Origin: Rubrobacter_D sp046732815
Lineage (GTDB): Bacteria; Actinomycetota; Rubrobacteria; Rubrobacterales; Rubrobacteraceae
Assembly: GCA_046732815.1 (NCBI GenBank)
Contig: JBKPNW010000001.1
Location: forward strand, 7,141 to 71,140
Length of the DNA: 64,000 nucleotides
Reading direction: 5' to 3'
Made by a program: the position numbers and the translations under genes. Shown in pieces: positions 16,457 to 25,911 of the stretch. Position 1 is the stretch's first letter. The number at the start of each line of letters is the position of its first letter. Under the pieces are notes generated by a model. It did no database searches and was not told the origin of the DNA. It saw only the letters and a list, made by a program, of their open reading frames with translations.

Positions 16457-18485
16457 CCGTCTTGCGGGACACCTCGCGGCCAGCTTCGGCGTTAGCCCCG
16501 GCGATGGCCCGGAAGGCGGACCGCTGCTCAGGGGTGCCGAGGACGCCGACCGCGTCGCCCGCCTGGAGCACCAGGTCTGCCCCGGGATTCGGGATAACCT
16601 CCTCTCCGCGCACCACGGCCAGGATGGATGCCCCGGTCTCGCTCCTCACCGCGAGATCACCTATGTTGCGACCGAGGAGGGCGGTACTCTCGTTTGCCTC
16701 GGGGCCTTGTCGCTCGGGGAGTCTTACCCAATCTACTTCGATCGCCTGTGAGGCCTGCCGCAGACGCTTGAAGAGCCCTTCGCCTTCCCTGGAGGACGCT
16801 TCCCTGGAAATGGGGGCGTACAACTCGCGCCGTACGCCGTCGGCGAAGTTCTGGGCCTCCTCCGCGGCGACCCCGAAGCGGGCGAGTGCCTGGCGCGCCA
16901 ACTCGAGCCCGGCCTCGAGCTCTGGCTGAACCGCCTCGTAGACGCCGAGACGGCCGAGGTCTTCCAACTGCCCGGCGTTTTCCGCCCTGACCAGGAGGTC
17001 GGCTTCAGGGGCCAACTTCCGCACGCGTTCGACGGCGAGCCTGGCCGCAAGGGCGTCGGGGATGGTCAGCACGACGAGGCGCGCCTCGCCGATCCCGGCC
17101 GCCTCGAGCACGGGTACAGCCACGGCGTCGCCGTAGACGGTGGGAAAGCCGGCCTCCCTGGCCTCCTCGGCCCGGCCCGGATTCGGCTCGACGACGACGA
17201 ACGGCTTGTCGAGCCTGCGGAGCAACCTGGCGACGAAGGAACCGACCCGTCCGTACCCCGCGACGACGGCGTGGTCCCGAAGCCCGCCAGGAGGCAGATT
17301 GAAGGTTTGCAGAGGCTCTCGGGGGAACCTCCGACGGTACCGGCCGTAGAGTACCGGCGTGAGCCGTGCGGCCAGGGGGGTGAGAGCCATGGTTACGGCG
17401 GCGGTGGCGAGCACGAGCGAGTAGGTCTCCTGGGAGATGACCTCCGCGCTGATCCCTTCTCTGGCCAGCAAGAACGAGAACTCCCCAACCTGAAAGAGCC
17501 CGAACCCCACCGCGAAGGGGACTATGTTGCCGTAGCCGAAAGCCCTGGCAAGACCGCCGAAGATCAGGCCCTTTACGACGAGGACCAGCAACACAAAGAG
17601 CGCGATAATCCCGAAGTTCGCCCAGAGGAAGGAGGGGTCTATAAGAAGCCCGATGGAGACGAAGAAGATCATGGCGAACACGTCGCGCAGGGGCTCGACC
17701 TCGGCCAGCGCCTGATGGCTGTAGTCCGATTCGGAGAGGACCATCCCGGCCACGAACGCCCCGAAGGCGAACGAGAGGCCGACGAGGTAGGTCGCATACC
17801 CGACACCGACGCCTATGGCTACGACGGAGACCAAAAACAGCTCGCGCGAGCCCCAGGCCGCCAGCCGCGCCAGGAGCAGGGGGAGGACGCGCGAGCCCAA
17901 CAGGAGCATGGCGGCGATGAACGCCACCGCCTTGAGTACAGCCAGGCCGAGCTCCGGAAGGCCCTCCCTCACGTTCTCGAGGACAGGCAACACCGTAAGG
18001 AGCACCACGATGGCAAGGTCCTGGACGATGAGCATCCCGATCATCACCCTGGCCGACAGGGTGCCGAGGACCCCCTGCTCGCCCAGGGTCTTGAGGACCA
18101 CCGCGGTGCTGGAGAGCGAGATCAGGGCTCCCAGCCACACCGACTCGACCCACCCGAGACCCAGGAGCAGGCGACCCACACCGTACCCGAAGGCGATGGT
18201 AAGCAACATTTGCAAGGGGGTGCCGAGCAAGGCGATGCGCCGCACGGGCGCGAGCTCTCCGAGGGAGAAATGCAGCCCGATCGTGAACAGTAGCAGGGCC
18301 ACCCCGATCTCGGCCAGGAGTTCTATCTCGTGGACGTCCCCCACCGTCGGGCCCAGGGTGTTCGGCCCGACGAGGACGCCGGCGGCGATGTAGCCAAGGA
18401 TCAGGGGCAGCCTGAGCCCTCGGGCCACGATCCCTCCCAGGAGGGCGGCCACCAGAATGAGCGCTATGTCGCCGGTGATCCCCAA
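16446..18485 (-). CDS. Cation:proton antiporter, CPA2 family (KefB/YbaL-type) with RCK domains
   Basis: 679 residues. Residues about 5-385 form the 12-segment Na+/H+ exchanger fold with LILGYIAAGVLVGP and LLFTIGLHF. An RCK-N (TrkA-N) nucleotide-binding domain follows, starting HAVVAGYGRVGSFVARLL near residue 408. A TrkA-C domain occupies about 585-670. Such proteins exchange K+ or Na+ for protons and are gated by nucleotide or thiol ligands. The start codon is TTG at 18485 with GAGGG upstream. The gene diverges from the sulfatase gene at 18607. Confidence 0.92.
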   Translation of the reverse strand: MGITGDIALILVAALLGGIVARGLRLPLILGYIAAGVLVGPNTLGPTVGDVHEIELLAEIGVALLLFTIGLHFSLGELAPVRRIALLGTPLQMLLTIAFGYGVGRLLLGLGWVESVWLGALISLSSTAVVLKTLGEQGVLGTLSARVMIGMLIVQDLAIVVLLTVLPVLENVREGLPELGLAVLKAVAFIAAMLLLGSRVLPLLLARLAAWGSRELFLVSVVAIGVGVGYATYLVGLSFAFGAFVAGMVLSESDYSHQALAEVEPLRDVFAMIFFVSIGLLIDPSFLWANFGIIALFVLLVLVVKGLIFGGLARAFGYGNIVPFAVGFGLFQVGEFSFLLAREGISAEVISQETYSLVLATAAVTMALTPLAARLTPVLYGRYRRRFPREPLQTFNLPPGGLRDHAVVAGYGRVGSFVARLLRRLDKPFVVVEPNPGRAEEAREAGFPTVYGDAVAVPVLEAAGIGEARLVVLTIPDALAARLAVERVRKLAPEADLLVRAENAGQLEDLGRLGVYEAVQPELEAGLELARQALARFGVAAEEAQNFADGVRRELYAPISREASSREGEGLFKRLRQASQAIEVDWVRLPERQGPEANESTALLGRNIGDLAVRSETGASILAVVRGEEVIPNPGADLVLQAGDAVGVLGTPEQRSAFRAIAGANAEAGREVSRKTADH

Positions 18486-18606
18486 ATTCTGGCCCTCACT
18501 CTATCATCGTGGAAGCCCGTACCCCTGGGTTGGGCGGACCCGGGCCGCTCAGGGAGCGGTAGAATCGGGCGCCGCGAGGGATGATATCGGAGCCGGGGAA
18601 AGGAGC

Positions 18607-20073
18607 ATGGTGCGCGTAATCTACATAGACGTTGACTCGTTGAGGCCGGACCACACCGAGCCCTACGGTTACCGGCGTGGGATCACCCCTAACCTCAGGG
18701 AGTTCGCCGAGGAGGCGGTCGTCTTCGGCCGTTACTACTGTTCGGACTCGCCGTGCGTGCCCTCCCGTGCCGCGCTCTCCAGCGGACAGTTCGGGATCAC
18801 CAACGGCGTAACGGGCCACCACGGTCGGACCTCACGGCTCCGCTTCCCCGCCGAGAACGTCCACCCTGAGGACAGGCCACTCCTCGGCGGACACCTCTAC
18901 CGGCACGGCGTCTACACCGCCTCGGTCTCCTGCTTCGCCGAAAGACACCTGGCCTACTGGTTTCTGGGCAACTTCCGCGAGTCCCTCAAACCGACGCTCT
19001 CCCTGGGCAACGACGAGGACGCCGCCGACGTCAACGGGGCCGCCATCTCCTGGATCCGGCGCCACGCCCAGGAAGAAAACTGGTTCTTGCACATCAACTA
19101 TTGGGACCCGCACAACGACTACTTCGAGCCCAAAGCGTGGGTCGAGAGGGCCGCCGAAGCCGGGCCTCCCCCGGAGTGGCCCGACGATGATGCGATCGCC
19201 TCGCACCGGAAGGTCTACGGTCCCCGAAGCGCCCTCGACCTGCACGGGGTAGCGAGCGAGCGATCCCCAACCCCGGAGACCATGCCCGACGCCATAGAGA
19301 GCCGCGCCGACTTCGAGAAGCTCGTAAACGGGTACGACGGCGAGATCTTGTACTGGGATCACCACTTCGGACAATTACTCGACGCCCTTGACGACCTCGG
19401 CATCCTGGCGGAGACGGCGATCATCGTCAGCGCCGATCACGGCGAGTCCATGGGAGAGAACGGCGCCTACGCCGAACACGCTCTTGCCAACGAGCCAAGC
19501 CACCGTGTGCCCCTGATCGTTCGCTGGCCCACGCTGACCGAAAACCTGGAATCCCACCGGCGCCGCTGCGAAGCCCTGCTCTACAACCTGGATCTCGGTC
19601 CTACCCTGTGCGAGTTGCTGGACCTGCCCGTGCCCGAAGGCTGGCAAGGCAGATCCTTCGCCGCCGCAGTAAGGGGCGAACCGGTAGAAGGACGCTCGCA
19701 CCTGGTCCTGAGCCACGGCTTGCACACCTACCAGCGGGCCGTGAGGACAGGAGATCACCTCTACATCCGCACCCTGCATCCTGGTTGCTTCCGCGCGGAA
19801 TGGGAGCAACTCTTCAACGTATCGGAAGACCCGTACCTGACCAGGAGCGTCCTCTCCGAGTCGTCTGGCGTGGCCGACCACGCAAAGGCACTACTCTCCG
19901 ACTGGTGGCACGAGCACGCGGGCGTTCCCGGCGCACCCCCCGACCCGATGCAGACGACGCTCGAGGTGGGGCCGACCTTCCAGTTCGAGCCGGCCCGATA
20001 CATCGAGCACCTGCGCAACACCGGAAGGAAAGACCTGGCCGTCGACCTGCAAGTACGATTGCGAAGGTCCTAG
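18607..20073 (+). CDS. Sulfatase family hydrolase, cysteine (formylglycine) type
   Basis: 488 residues from ATG at 18607; a GTG directly after it is an alternative. The metal site DVDS is at residues 8-11, and Cys50 in CVPSR is the formylglycine site. ADHGES near residue 277 and a His further on complete the alkaline-phosphatase-superfamily metal centre. Known members cleave sulfate esters, though some act on phosphonates. No signal peptide is seen, so the protein is probably cytoplasmic, unlike many sulfatases. Activity would need a formylglycine-generating enzyme, which is not in this window. It is one of only two plus-strand genes. A possible -10 box TAGAAT lies at 18560-18565. Its stop overlaps that of recN by three to four bases. 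Confidence 0.9.
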   Translation: MVRVIYIDVDSLRPDHTEPYGYRRGITPNLREFAEEAVVFGRYYCSDSPCVPSRAALSSGQFGITNGVTGHHGRTSRLRFPAENVHPEDRPLLGGHLYRHGVYTASVSCFAERHLAYWFLGNFRESLKPTLSLGNDEDAADVNGAAISWIRRHAQEENWFLHINYWDPHNDYFEPKAWVERAAEAGPPPEWPDDDAIASHRKVYGPRSALDLHGVASERSPTPETMPDAIESRADFEKLVNGYDGEILYWDHHFGQLLDALDDLGILAETAIIVSADHGESMGENGAYAEHALANEPSHRVPLIVRWPTLTENLESHRRRCEALLYNLDLGPTLCELLDLPVPEGWQGRSFAAAVRGEPVEGRSHLVLSHGLHTYQRAVRTGDHLYIRTLHPGCFRAEWEQLFNVSEDPYLTRSVLSESSGVADHAKALLSDWWHEHAGVPGAPPDPMQTTLEVGPTFQFEPARYIEHLRNTGRKDLAVDLQVRLRRS

Positions 20074-21737
20074 CTACCTCCGACCAGGAGTTCGGAGGCG
20101 TGGGCCAGGGAGGCCTCGTCGATCCTTCCCGAGAGCATCCTGGCGAGCTCCCTGCGGCGCTCCTCGCCCTCGATGCGCTCTATGCGCGTGATAGTGCGTC
20201 CTTCCGACTCTTCTTTCTCGACGACGACATGCGTGCCTGCTTCTGATGCTATCTGGGGGAGGTGGGTGATGGTCAGGACCTGGTTGCGGTCGCCGAGCTC
20301 CCTCAACTTCGCCCCTACCGCCGTGGCCGTCTCACCACCGATACCGGCGTCGACCTCGTCGAAGATGTAGGTCGCACCTGGCTCCACGCGCTCCTGGGCG
20401 AGCCTTATGGCCAACATGATCCTGGAGAGCTCCCCGCCCGAGGCGTAGCGCCTCACGGGCAGCTCGGGCTCCCCGGGGTTGGGTTGAATCATGAACTCTA
20501 CCCTCTCCGTTCCCGACGGTCCTGGATCCGTAGGCACGAGCTCGGCGCGGAAGGTGGTCTTTCCGAGGTTAAGGTCCCCGAGGTTGTCCTGCACCTTCGC
20601 CGACAACCTCTGGGCAGCGGCCTCCCTTCCCGAGCGCAATGCGGCCGCGATCATGTCGAGACGCCGCTCGCCTTCCGCGAGCCTCGCTTCCAGCTCTGCC
20701 GTCTCTTCGTCGAGGTTCTCGAGCCGTAAGAGGCGTTCGCGAGAATCCTGAAGATACGCCTCGACGTCCCCGTACTTGCGCTCAAGGGCCCGCATGGCGG
20801 CGAGCCTGTCCTCGACAACCTCCAACCTGTGAGGGTCGGCCTCGAGTTCGTCCACGTAGGACCTGAGCTCGTAGAGAACGTCATCCAGCTCCGCAGTCAG
20901 CCCGCCCACGCGTTCCAGGAGCCCCCGCAAGCCGTCGTCGTAGCCGGCGGCGGCCTCCAGCTCGGAGGTAGCCCTGGCCAAGGCATCGATGGCGCCCTGG
21001 CCCTCCTCGGATGAGATGGCTGCCGTAGCCGCTGCCGTGGCCTGGAGCAAATCCGTGACGTTCCTGAGGCGGTCGCGTTCGCGGGAAAGGTCGGTGAGCT
21101 CTTGCGGATCGTAGCCCGCGGACTCGAGCTCCGAGACCTGGTAGCGGAGGAACTCCACCTCCCGCAGCCGCGCCTCGGAGGTCGCCTTTATCTCCCGAAG
21201 CGCGGCCCTGTCGCTCTCTACCGAGCGCCAGATCAGCTCGTGCCCGTACCTCGCCTCGGCGGCCGAAGCGTCCAGGAAGTCGTCGAGAATGGCGAGTTGT
21301 TCGGATGTCTCGGTGAGGCGCGTCTGCTCGCGCTGGCTGTGATACGAGACCAGCCTTTCTCCCAGACTGGCCAGCGTCTTTACGGGGACCGAGACACCAC
21401 CGACGTAGCACCTGGAACGGCCTTCTTCGGTCAGCGTCCGCCTCAGTATGAGGCCATCTTGCTCTTCTATCTCCTCGGCGAGGTCCCCAAGGGATTCGGC
21501 GAGAATCCTGGACCCCGTCTCTTCGGGTAGCACAAACGTGCCTTCTACGGTGGCCCTACTCGCACCCGAGCGGACCGTCTCGGAGCGGGAGCGGGCGCCG
21601 AGGAGCATCTGCAGGGCCGTGGCCAGAAGCGTCTTACCCGCTCCTGTCTCGCCGGTGATCACGTTGAGACCAGGGGAGAGCCCCAGGGTAGCCTCTTCGA
21701 TCAGGGCCACGTTCTCGACGGAGAGCTCCGTGAGCAC
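20070..21737 (-). CDS. recN: DNA repair protein RecN
   Basis: 555 residues from a GTG at 21737 that shares a base with the nadK stop (TAGTG); an in-frame extension of 11 residues into nadK is less likely. An SMC-like ATPase: Walker A GETGAGKT near residue 30, two long coiled coils from about 150 to 350, then the ABC signature ASGGELSRIMLA and Walker B TYIFDEVDAGIGG. RecN acts early in double-strand break repair. The tlyA-nadK-recN order is widely conserved. Confidence 0.96.
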   Translation of the reverse strand: MLTELSVENVALIEEATLGLSPGLNVITGETGAGKTLLATALQMLLGARSRSETVRSGASRATVEGTFVLPEETGSRILAESLGDLAEEIEEQDGLILRRTLTEEGRSRCYVGGVSVPVKTLASLGERLVSYHSQREQTRLTETSEQLAILDDFLDASAAEARYGHELIWRSVESDRAALREIKATSEARLREVEFLRYQVSELESAGYDPQELTDLSRERDRLRNVTDLLQATAAATAAISSEEGQGAIDALARATSELEAAAGYDDGLRGLLERVGGLTAELDDVLYELRSYVDELEADPHRLEVVEDRLAAMRALERKYGDVEAYLQDSRERLLRLENLDEETAELEARLAEGERRLDMIAAALRSGREAAAQRLSAKVQDNLGDLNLGKTTFRAELVPTDPGPSGTERVEFMIQPNPGEPELPVRRYASGGELSRIMLAIRLAQERVEPGATYIFDEVDAGIGGETATAVGAKLRELGDRNQVLTITHLPQIASEAGTHVVVEKEESEGRTITRIERIEGEERRRELARMLSGRIDEASLAHASELLVGGS

Positions 21738-22546
21738 TACAAAAACGTCCTCCGAACCGCTCGCCACCAACTCCAGTCTTCGGTACGACCTATTCTAACG
21801 CTTTCGCCAGAAAGCCTGATCTCCGCCCTTCCTTCGGCGGGGATCTCGCGCGGCTCCGCACCGTCGAGCGAGAGCAGCGCCTCCCGCCCCACGAGCTGCA
21901 GCTCGGCGACCTGATCCTCTCCGAGAACCAGGGGCCTGCTTACGAGGGCGTGCGGAGCGATGGGGACGAGCACGTAGCATCCGGCGTCACCCGAGATGAT
22001 CGGCCCGCCCGCGGAGAGCGCGTAGGCCGTCGAGCCCAGGGGCGTCGCCGCGATAAAGCCGTCGCAACGAAAGGCGAAGAGCTCCTCCCCGCCGATAGAG
22101 ACGTCGACCGAGATGAGCTGGTGGGGTCGCTTCTTGATGAGCACGGCGTCGTTGGCCGCGAGGCCAGCCTCTTCGTCGCCGACCCGCACGTCGAGCATCC
22201 TGTATTCCTGGACTGCCAGCCCGCCCCCGAGGACCTTCTCGACGCCCCTCTCCAGCTCTTCGGGGAGCATCCCTGACATGAAACCGACCTTGCCGAGGTT
22301 CACGCCGAGCAGCACCCGTCCCGGGTACATCCTCGAGGCCCGTAGCATTGTCCCGTCGCCGCCGAGCACGAACACGAGGTCTATATCCCTCGCTCCGTCC
22401 GGCTGGTCATCGCCCCTGACCTCCGAGATCTCGATCCCGTTCTTCTCGAGGATGGTCATGAGCCTCTCGACGTAGCCGTCGCTCACCCTCGGGTTGGCCA
22501 CGATGCCTACCCTACGGATCTGGGCGGCGTCCATGGTCTCACTCAC
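21737..22546 (-). CDS. nadK: NAD kinase
   Basis: 269 residues. The GGDGT motif (LGGDGTML near residue 60) and the NDAVL motif near residue 133 define the NAD/NADH kinase fold, and TPLGSTAYALSAGGP the substrate region. It makes NADP from NAD and ATP or polyphosphate. The GTG start at 22546 overlaps the end of tlyA by eight bases; an ATG four codons later (22534) is equally possible. Confidence 0.96.
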   Translation of the reverse strand: MSETMDAAQIRRVGIVANPRVSDGYVERLMTILEKNGIEISEVRGDDQPDGARDIDLVFVLGGDGTMLRASRMYPGRVLLGVNLGKVGFMSGMLPEELERGVEKVLGGGLAVQEYRMLDVRVGDEEAGLAANDAVLIKKRPHQLISVDVSIGGEELFAFRCDGFIAATPLGSTAYALSAGGPIISGDAGCYVLVPIAPHALVSRPLVLGEDQVAELQLVGREALLSLDGAEPREIPAEGRAEIRLSGESVRIGRTEDWSWWRAVRRTFL

Positions 22547-23342
22547 CGCCGACCACCTCCCGGATACGCGCCTCCTCCAGCGTCGGATCTACTGCCCTTG
22601 CGAGGTGGATCGGGTACTCAACGTTCCCCGACTTCCTTCCTGCGACGGCGCCCCGCATCACGCCAATCGCACCGAACCCGAGCGAAGCGAAGTACTCGAC
22701 GACGCCCAGGATCACGGCGGCATGCACCGCCCTGTCCCTTACGAGGCCTCCTCGCCCCACGGCCTCGGGACCCGCTTCGAACTGGGGTTTCACGAGGAGT
22801 ATCGCCTCCCGCAGCGCCGGGGTGGTCGAGAAGATGCCTCTGAGCGCGACCGACAGGGAGATAAACGAGAGGTCGGCCACGAGAAGAACTGGCTCGAACG
22901 GCAGGTCCTCCCCTCTCAATCGGCGCACGTTGGTCCGCTCCATGACGGTGACGCGCGGGTCGTTACGCAGGGACCAGTCGAACTGGCCGTAGCCGACATC
23001 GACGGCGAGCACCCGCTCCGCTCCTCGCTGCAGGAGAACGTCGGTAAACCCGCCCGTTGATGCTCCGGCATCGAGGCAGGAGCGTCCTTCTATTCGCACA
23101 CCGAACTCGTCGATTGCCGCGTCGAGTTTCTCGCCGGCGCGCGAGACAAAGCGTTCTTCCCTGTCGACGAAGACGGGTTCGCCCGGGGCGATGTGCGAGC
23201 CCGCCTTGGTCACGACCCTATCTCCCACACGCACGCTTCCGGAGAGGATAAGACCCTGCGCCCTGCCCCTGCTCTCGGCGAGGCCCCGCTCGACGAGCAA
23301 GGCGTCCAACCGCTGGCGGTTCCCTTTCGGGCTATTTCCCAT
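22539..23342 (-). CDS. tlyA: TlyA-type rRNA 2'-O-methyltransferase
   Basis: 267 residues. An S4 RNA-binding domain fills residues 10-70 (RLDALLVERGLAESR), followed by an FtsJ/RrmJ-like methyltransferase with the SAM loop DAGASTGGFTDVLL near residue 95. In mycobacteria TlyA methylates C1409 of 16S and C1920 of 23S rRNA, and its loss gives capreomycin resistance. It lies between ispA and nadK. Confidence 0.94.
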   Translation of the reverse strand: MGNSPKGNRQRLDALLVERGLAESRGRAQGLILSGSVRVGDRVVTKAGSHIAPGEPVFVDREERFVSRAGEKLDAAIDEFGVRIEGRSCLDAGASTGGFTDVLLQRGAERVLAVDVGYGQFDWSLRNDPRVTVMERTNVRRLRGEDLPFEPVLLVADLSFISLSVALRGIFSTTPALREAILLVKPQFEAGPEAVGRGGLVRDRAVHAAVILGVVEYFASLGFGAIGVMRGAVAGRKSGNVEYPIHLARAVDPTLEEARIREVVGGE

Positions 23343-23351
23343 GCCTTGGGG

Positions 23352-24260
23352 CTAGCTCTCCCTGTGACGCACGAAATACGCCAGCTCCAGCAAGCCCGCA
23401 GTGTCTCCGTCGACCCTGGAGAGCGCGGAGATGGCCCTCGTCGCGGCCCCGTCGGCCTCCTTCTTGGCACCTTGGACGCCGAAGACACCGACGAACGTGG
23501 CCTTACCCTGCTCGGCGTCGGATCCCGCACTCTTGCCGAGCTCCTCCCTGGTCGAGGTGGCGTTGAGGACGTCGTCGACGATCTGAAAGCAGAGGCCGAG
23601 CTCCGAGGCGTACTCCGAAACCGCAGCCTGTTCCTCGCCGGTCGCACCGGCCAGTATCGCCCCGATGCGGGCCGAGGATTTGATGAGGGCTCCCGTCTTG
23701 TACTTGTGGATCATGTACAGGGTCTCGGGGTCGGTCGACTCCGCGCGGCCCGTCTGGTCCATGTCCAGAACCTGACCCCCGACCATCCCGTTGACGCCCG
23801 TGGAATCGGCGAGCTCACGCACTACCTCGAGGACCTGCTCGCAGCTCCCTTTCTGGTGGACCGTGATCAGGGTCAGAGCCTCGCCGAAGAAGGCGTCGCC
23901 AGCCAGTATGGCCATCGCCTCGCCGAACGCTTTGTGGGCGGTCGGCCTTCCCCGCCTGTAGTCGTCGTCGTCCATCGCGGGAAGATCATCGTGGATCAAC
24001 GAGTAGGTGTGGATGAGTTCTATGGCGGCCGCGGAAGGTAGCACGTGGGCGGGTTCGGCGCCGAAGATCCAGGCCACCTCCATGCACAACGAGGGCCGCA
24101 CACGCTTGCCGCCGGCGAGCATGGAGTACCTCATGGCCTCTTCGAGCCTCTCCAATCGTACTGCTTCGGTGAACCTGAGGCCGGCCAGGTACTCCTCGAA
24201 GGCGCGCCTGTGCGCCTCCCACCTGATCTGGCTTCGCGTCCCGCTAGCCTCGCCCGCCAT
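23352..24260 (-). CDS. ispA: Polyprenyl synthetase, farnesyl diphosphate synthase type (IspA-like)
   Basis: 302 residues. The first aspartate-rich motif is DDLPAMD (DDX4D) within IHTYSLIHDDLPAMDDDD, and the second is FQIVDDVLN. The four-residue spacing in the first motif is typical of bacterial farnesyl diphosphate synthases, although chain length cannot be fixed from sequence alone. The product feeds undecaprenyl phosphate and quinones. The C-terminal ALSRVDGDTAGLLELAYFV is normal. It overlaps nusB by 17 bases. Confidence 0.92.
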   Translation of the reverse strand: MAGEASGTRSQIRWEAHRRAFEEYLAGLRFTEAVRLERLEEAMRYSMLAGGKRVRPSLCMEVAWIFGAEPAHVLPSAAAIELIHTYSLIHDDLPAMDDDDYRRGRPTAHKAFGEAMAILAGDAFFGEALTLITVHQKGSCEQVLEVVRELADSTGVNGMVGGQVLDMDQTGRAESTDPETLYMIHKYKTGALIKSSARIGAILAGATGEEQAAVSEYASELGLCFQIVDDVLNATSTREELGKSAGSDAEQGKATFVGVFGVQGAKKEADGAATRAISALSRVDGDTAGLLELAYFVRHRES

Positions 24261-24663
24261 GCCCCACCTTGCCCTGCGCCCTAAGTTCCGCGCCCCGCAA
24301 GACCCCCCCTACGAAAGCCGGCGCCTCGTCCCCGGAGAACCCTTTGGCGAGCTCGATCGCCTCGTTTACGGCGACGTCGGGGGGGACGTCGTCGACGTAA
24401 AGCATCTCGTAGAGGGCTAGGCGCAGGATCGAACGGTCCACGGTGCTCATGCGGTGCACGGGCCACCCCACCGAGACTTCGGAGAGGACCGCATCGAGCC
24501 GATCCTGCTCCTCTTCCACTCCACGGGCGAGCCTGATCGCGTACTCCTCGAGGTCGCCCCTGTACTGCCGCCAGCGCTCCATCGTCGGGCCTAGTGGGCA
24601 TTCGTTTACATCGCTCTGGTACAGGTTCAAGAACGCCTGTTTGCGGGCCGTCCGACGGCTCAA
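24244..24663 (-). CDS. nusB: Transcription antitermination protein NusB
   Basis: 139 residues, all-helical, starting RRTARKQAFLNLYQSDV and containing the conserved VDRSILRLALYEMLY and VAVNEAIELAKGFS motifs. NusB with NusE binds boxA RNA in rRNA operon antitermination. It follows efp, as in many actinobacteria and Firmicutes. Confidence 0.95.
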   Translation of the reverse strand: MSRRTARKQAFLNLYQSDVNECPLGPTMERWRQYRGDLEEYAIRLARGVEEEQDRLDAVLSEVSVGWPVHRMSTVDRSILRLALYEMLYVDDVPPDVAVNEAIELAKGFSGDEAPAFVGGVLRGAELRAQGKVGHGGRG

Positions 24664-24685
24664 AGACCTCTCCAGTCCACGGGCT

Positions 24686-25243
24686 TCATACCCTCGTAAG
24701 GTACTCGTTGGACCGCGTATCCACCCTTACCCGGTCGCCGACGTTTATGAAGAGCGGTACCTGCACGACGACGCCTGTCTCGAGGGTAGCCGGCTTGGTC
24801 CCCCCCGTGGCCGTGTCGCCCTTGAGACCGGGATCCGTCGCGGAGACCTCCAGGTCGACATGTGCCGGCGCCTCCACGCTAACGACCTCACCGTCGGCCG
24901 AGAGCACGCTTACAGTGCCGCCCTCCACGATGTACCCCGCCGTCTCGCCGACGACCTCAGAGGGCACTGGCACCTGATCGTAGGTGTCCGCGTCCATAAA
25001 GTAGAGCAGGTCTCCATCCCCGTAGAGATACGTCATCGGCCTCGATTCGGTCCTCACGTTCTCGAGCTTCTCCCCGGCACGGAAGGTCTTCTCGACCACG
25101 GCCCCGCTGTCGATGTTCCTGAGGCGTGTCCTCACAAACGCACCCCCCTTACCCGGCTTGACGTGCTGGAAATACAGTATCGTGAACCGCTTGCCATCGA
25201 CCCGAATGGCCGAGCCGTTCCTGAACTGATTGGTGGATATCAT
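24686..25243 (-). CDS. efp: Translation elongation factor P
   Basis: 185 residues from ATG at 25243, chosen because the conserved start MISTNQFRNGSAI follows a GGGGAG ribosome site; an upstream extension has no homology. Lys32 in the loop HVKPGKGGAF is where EF-P carries its modification. Three beta-barrel domains follow, and the C-terminus has the standard VDTRSNEYLTRV. EF-P relieves stalling at polyproline. No lysine-modification enzyme (EpmA, YmfI) is in the window. Confidence 0.97.
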   Translation of the reverse strand: MISTNQFRNGSAIRVDGKRFTILYFQHVKPGKGGAFVRTRLRNIDSGAVVEKTFRAGEKLENVRTESRPMTYLYGDGDLLYFMDADTYDQVPVPSEVVGETAGYIVEGGTVSVLSADGEVVSVEAPAHVDLEVSATDPGLKGDTATGGTKPATLETGVVVQVPLFINVGDRVRVDTRSNEYLTRV

Positions 25244-25300
25244 GCTCGAAAGCTCCCCTTCACGGCGCCCGATCTTCGCAGTGGTCCTGCACGGCGTGAG

Positions 25301-25336
25301 GCGGATTTGAAGAGGGCCATCCCTCCTCAAATCCGC
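25301..25336. repeat. Long palindromic hairpin upstream of efp
   Basis: A 10-base perfect inverted repeat (GCGGATTTGA / TCAAATCCGC) is extended inward by a single mismatch and GAGGG/CCCTC around a CCAT loop, giving about 16 base pairs. It lies 57 bases before the efp start within a 236-base gap. Neither strand shows a clear T-tract immediately after it, although the plus strand is T-rich some 14 bases later. It may be a leader structure, a terminator for aroQ, or a mobile-repeat relic. Confidence 0.6.
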
Positions 25337-25340
25337 GCTG

Positions 25341-25361
25341 GTCAGCATTTTGTTTGCTGAC
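25341..25361. repeat. Short palindromic repeat, same family as the one at 28.7 kb
   Basis: GTCAGCA and TGCTGAC flank a seven-base T-rich loop (TTTTGTT). A second copy with the same GTCAGC...TTTTTGT...GCTGAC layout lies at 28746-28768. The element is immediately next to the efp hairpin. Confidence 0.6.
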
Positions 25362-25479
25362 TGCTGATGACTCGTCGCAGGCGCCGCGCTATTATCGCAC
25401 AGTTTCTTCGCCTGTCAGCCGCAAACCGCGGGACCGGAGTCAACTCGAAGCCGGTACGGACAGATCGGGGCCATCGTCT

Positions 25480-25911
25480 TTACGGGCGGCCGATTCTATC
25501 GACCAGGTAGCCGACCGCGGCGACGTAACCGTGGGCGCCCATGCCCGCGATCACCGCATCTACCACGGGGGAGATCACCGAATGCCGCCGCCACTGTTCT
25601 CTGGCGTGAACGTTGGATAGATGGACCTCCACTTTCGGTACATCCAACGATTCCAGAGCGTCGTGCAGAGCGTAAGAGTAGTGGGTCCACGCGCCGGCGT
25701 TTATGATGAGCCCCTCAGAGCCAGATGCTTCCCTTATGAAGCCGACCATCTCGCCCTCGAAATCCGTCTGCCTGAACTCGAGATCGAGCTCCGGAAACGC
25801 ATGGTCGACGAGCTTCTCTATATCGTCGAGGGTCATGGTTCCGTAGATGTCGGGACGGCGGGTGCCGAGGGTACCCAGGTTCACGCCGTTCAAGACAAAG
25901 ACTTTACCCAA
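25480..25911 (-). CDS. aroQ: 3-dehydroquinate dehydratase, type II
   Basis: 143 residues. The type II signature LNGVNLGTLGTRRP starts at residue 7 (the family has NGPNLNLLG), with the catalytic Tyr in DIYG, the conserved NAGAWTHYSYAL block, and VHLSNVHAREQWRRHS carrying the catalytic His region. It converts dehydroquinate to dehydroshikimate. It overlaps the end of aroB by eight bases. Confidence 0.95.
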   Translation of the reverse strand: MGKVFVLNGVNLGTLGTRRPDIYGTMTLDDIEKLVDHAFPELDLEFRQTDFEGEMVGFIREASGSEGLIINAGAWTHYSYALHDALESLDVPKVEVHLSNVHAREQWRRHSVISPVVDAVIAGMGAHGYVAAVGYLVDRIGRP

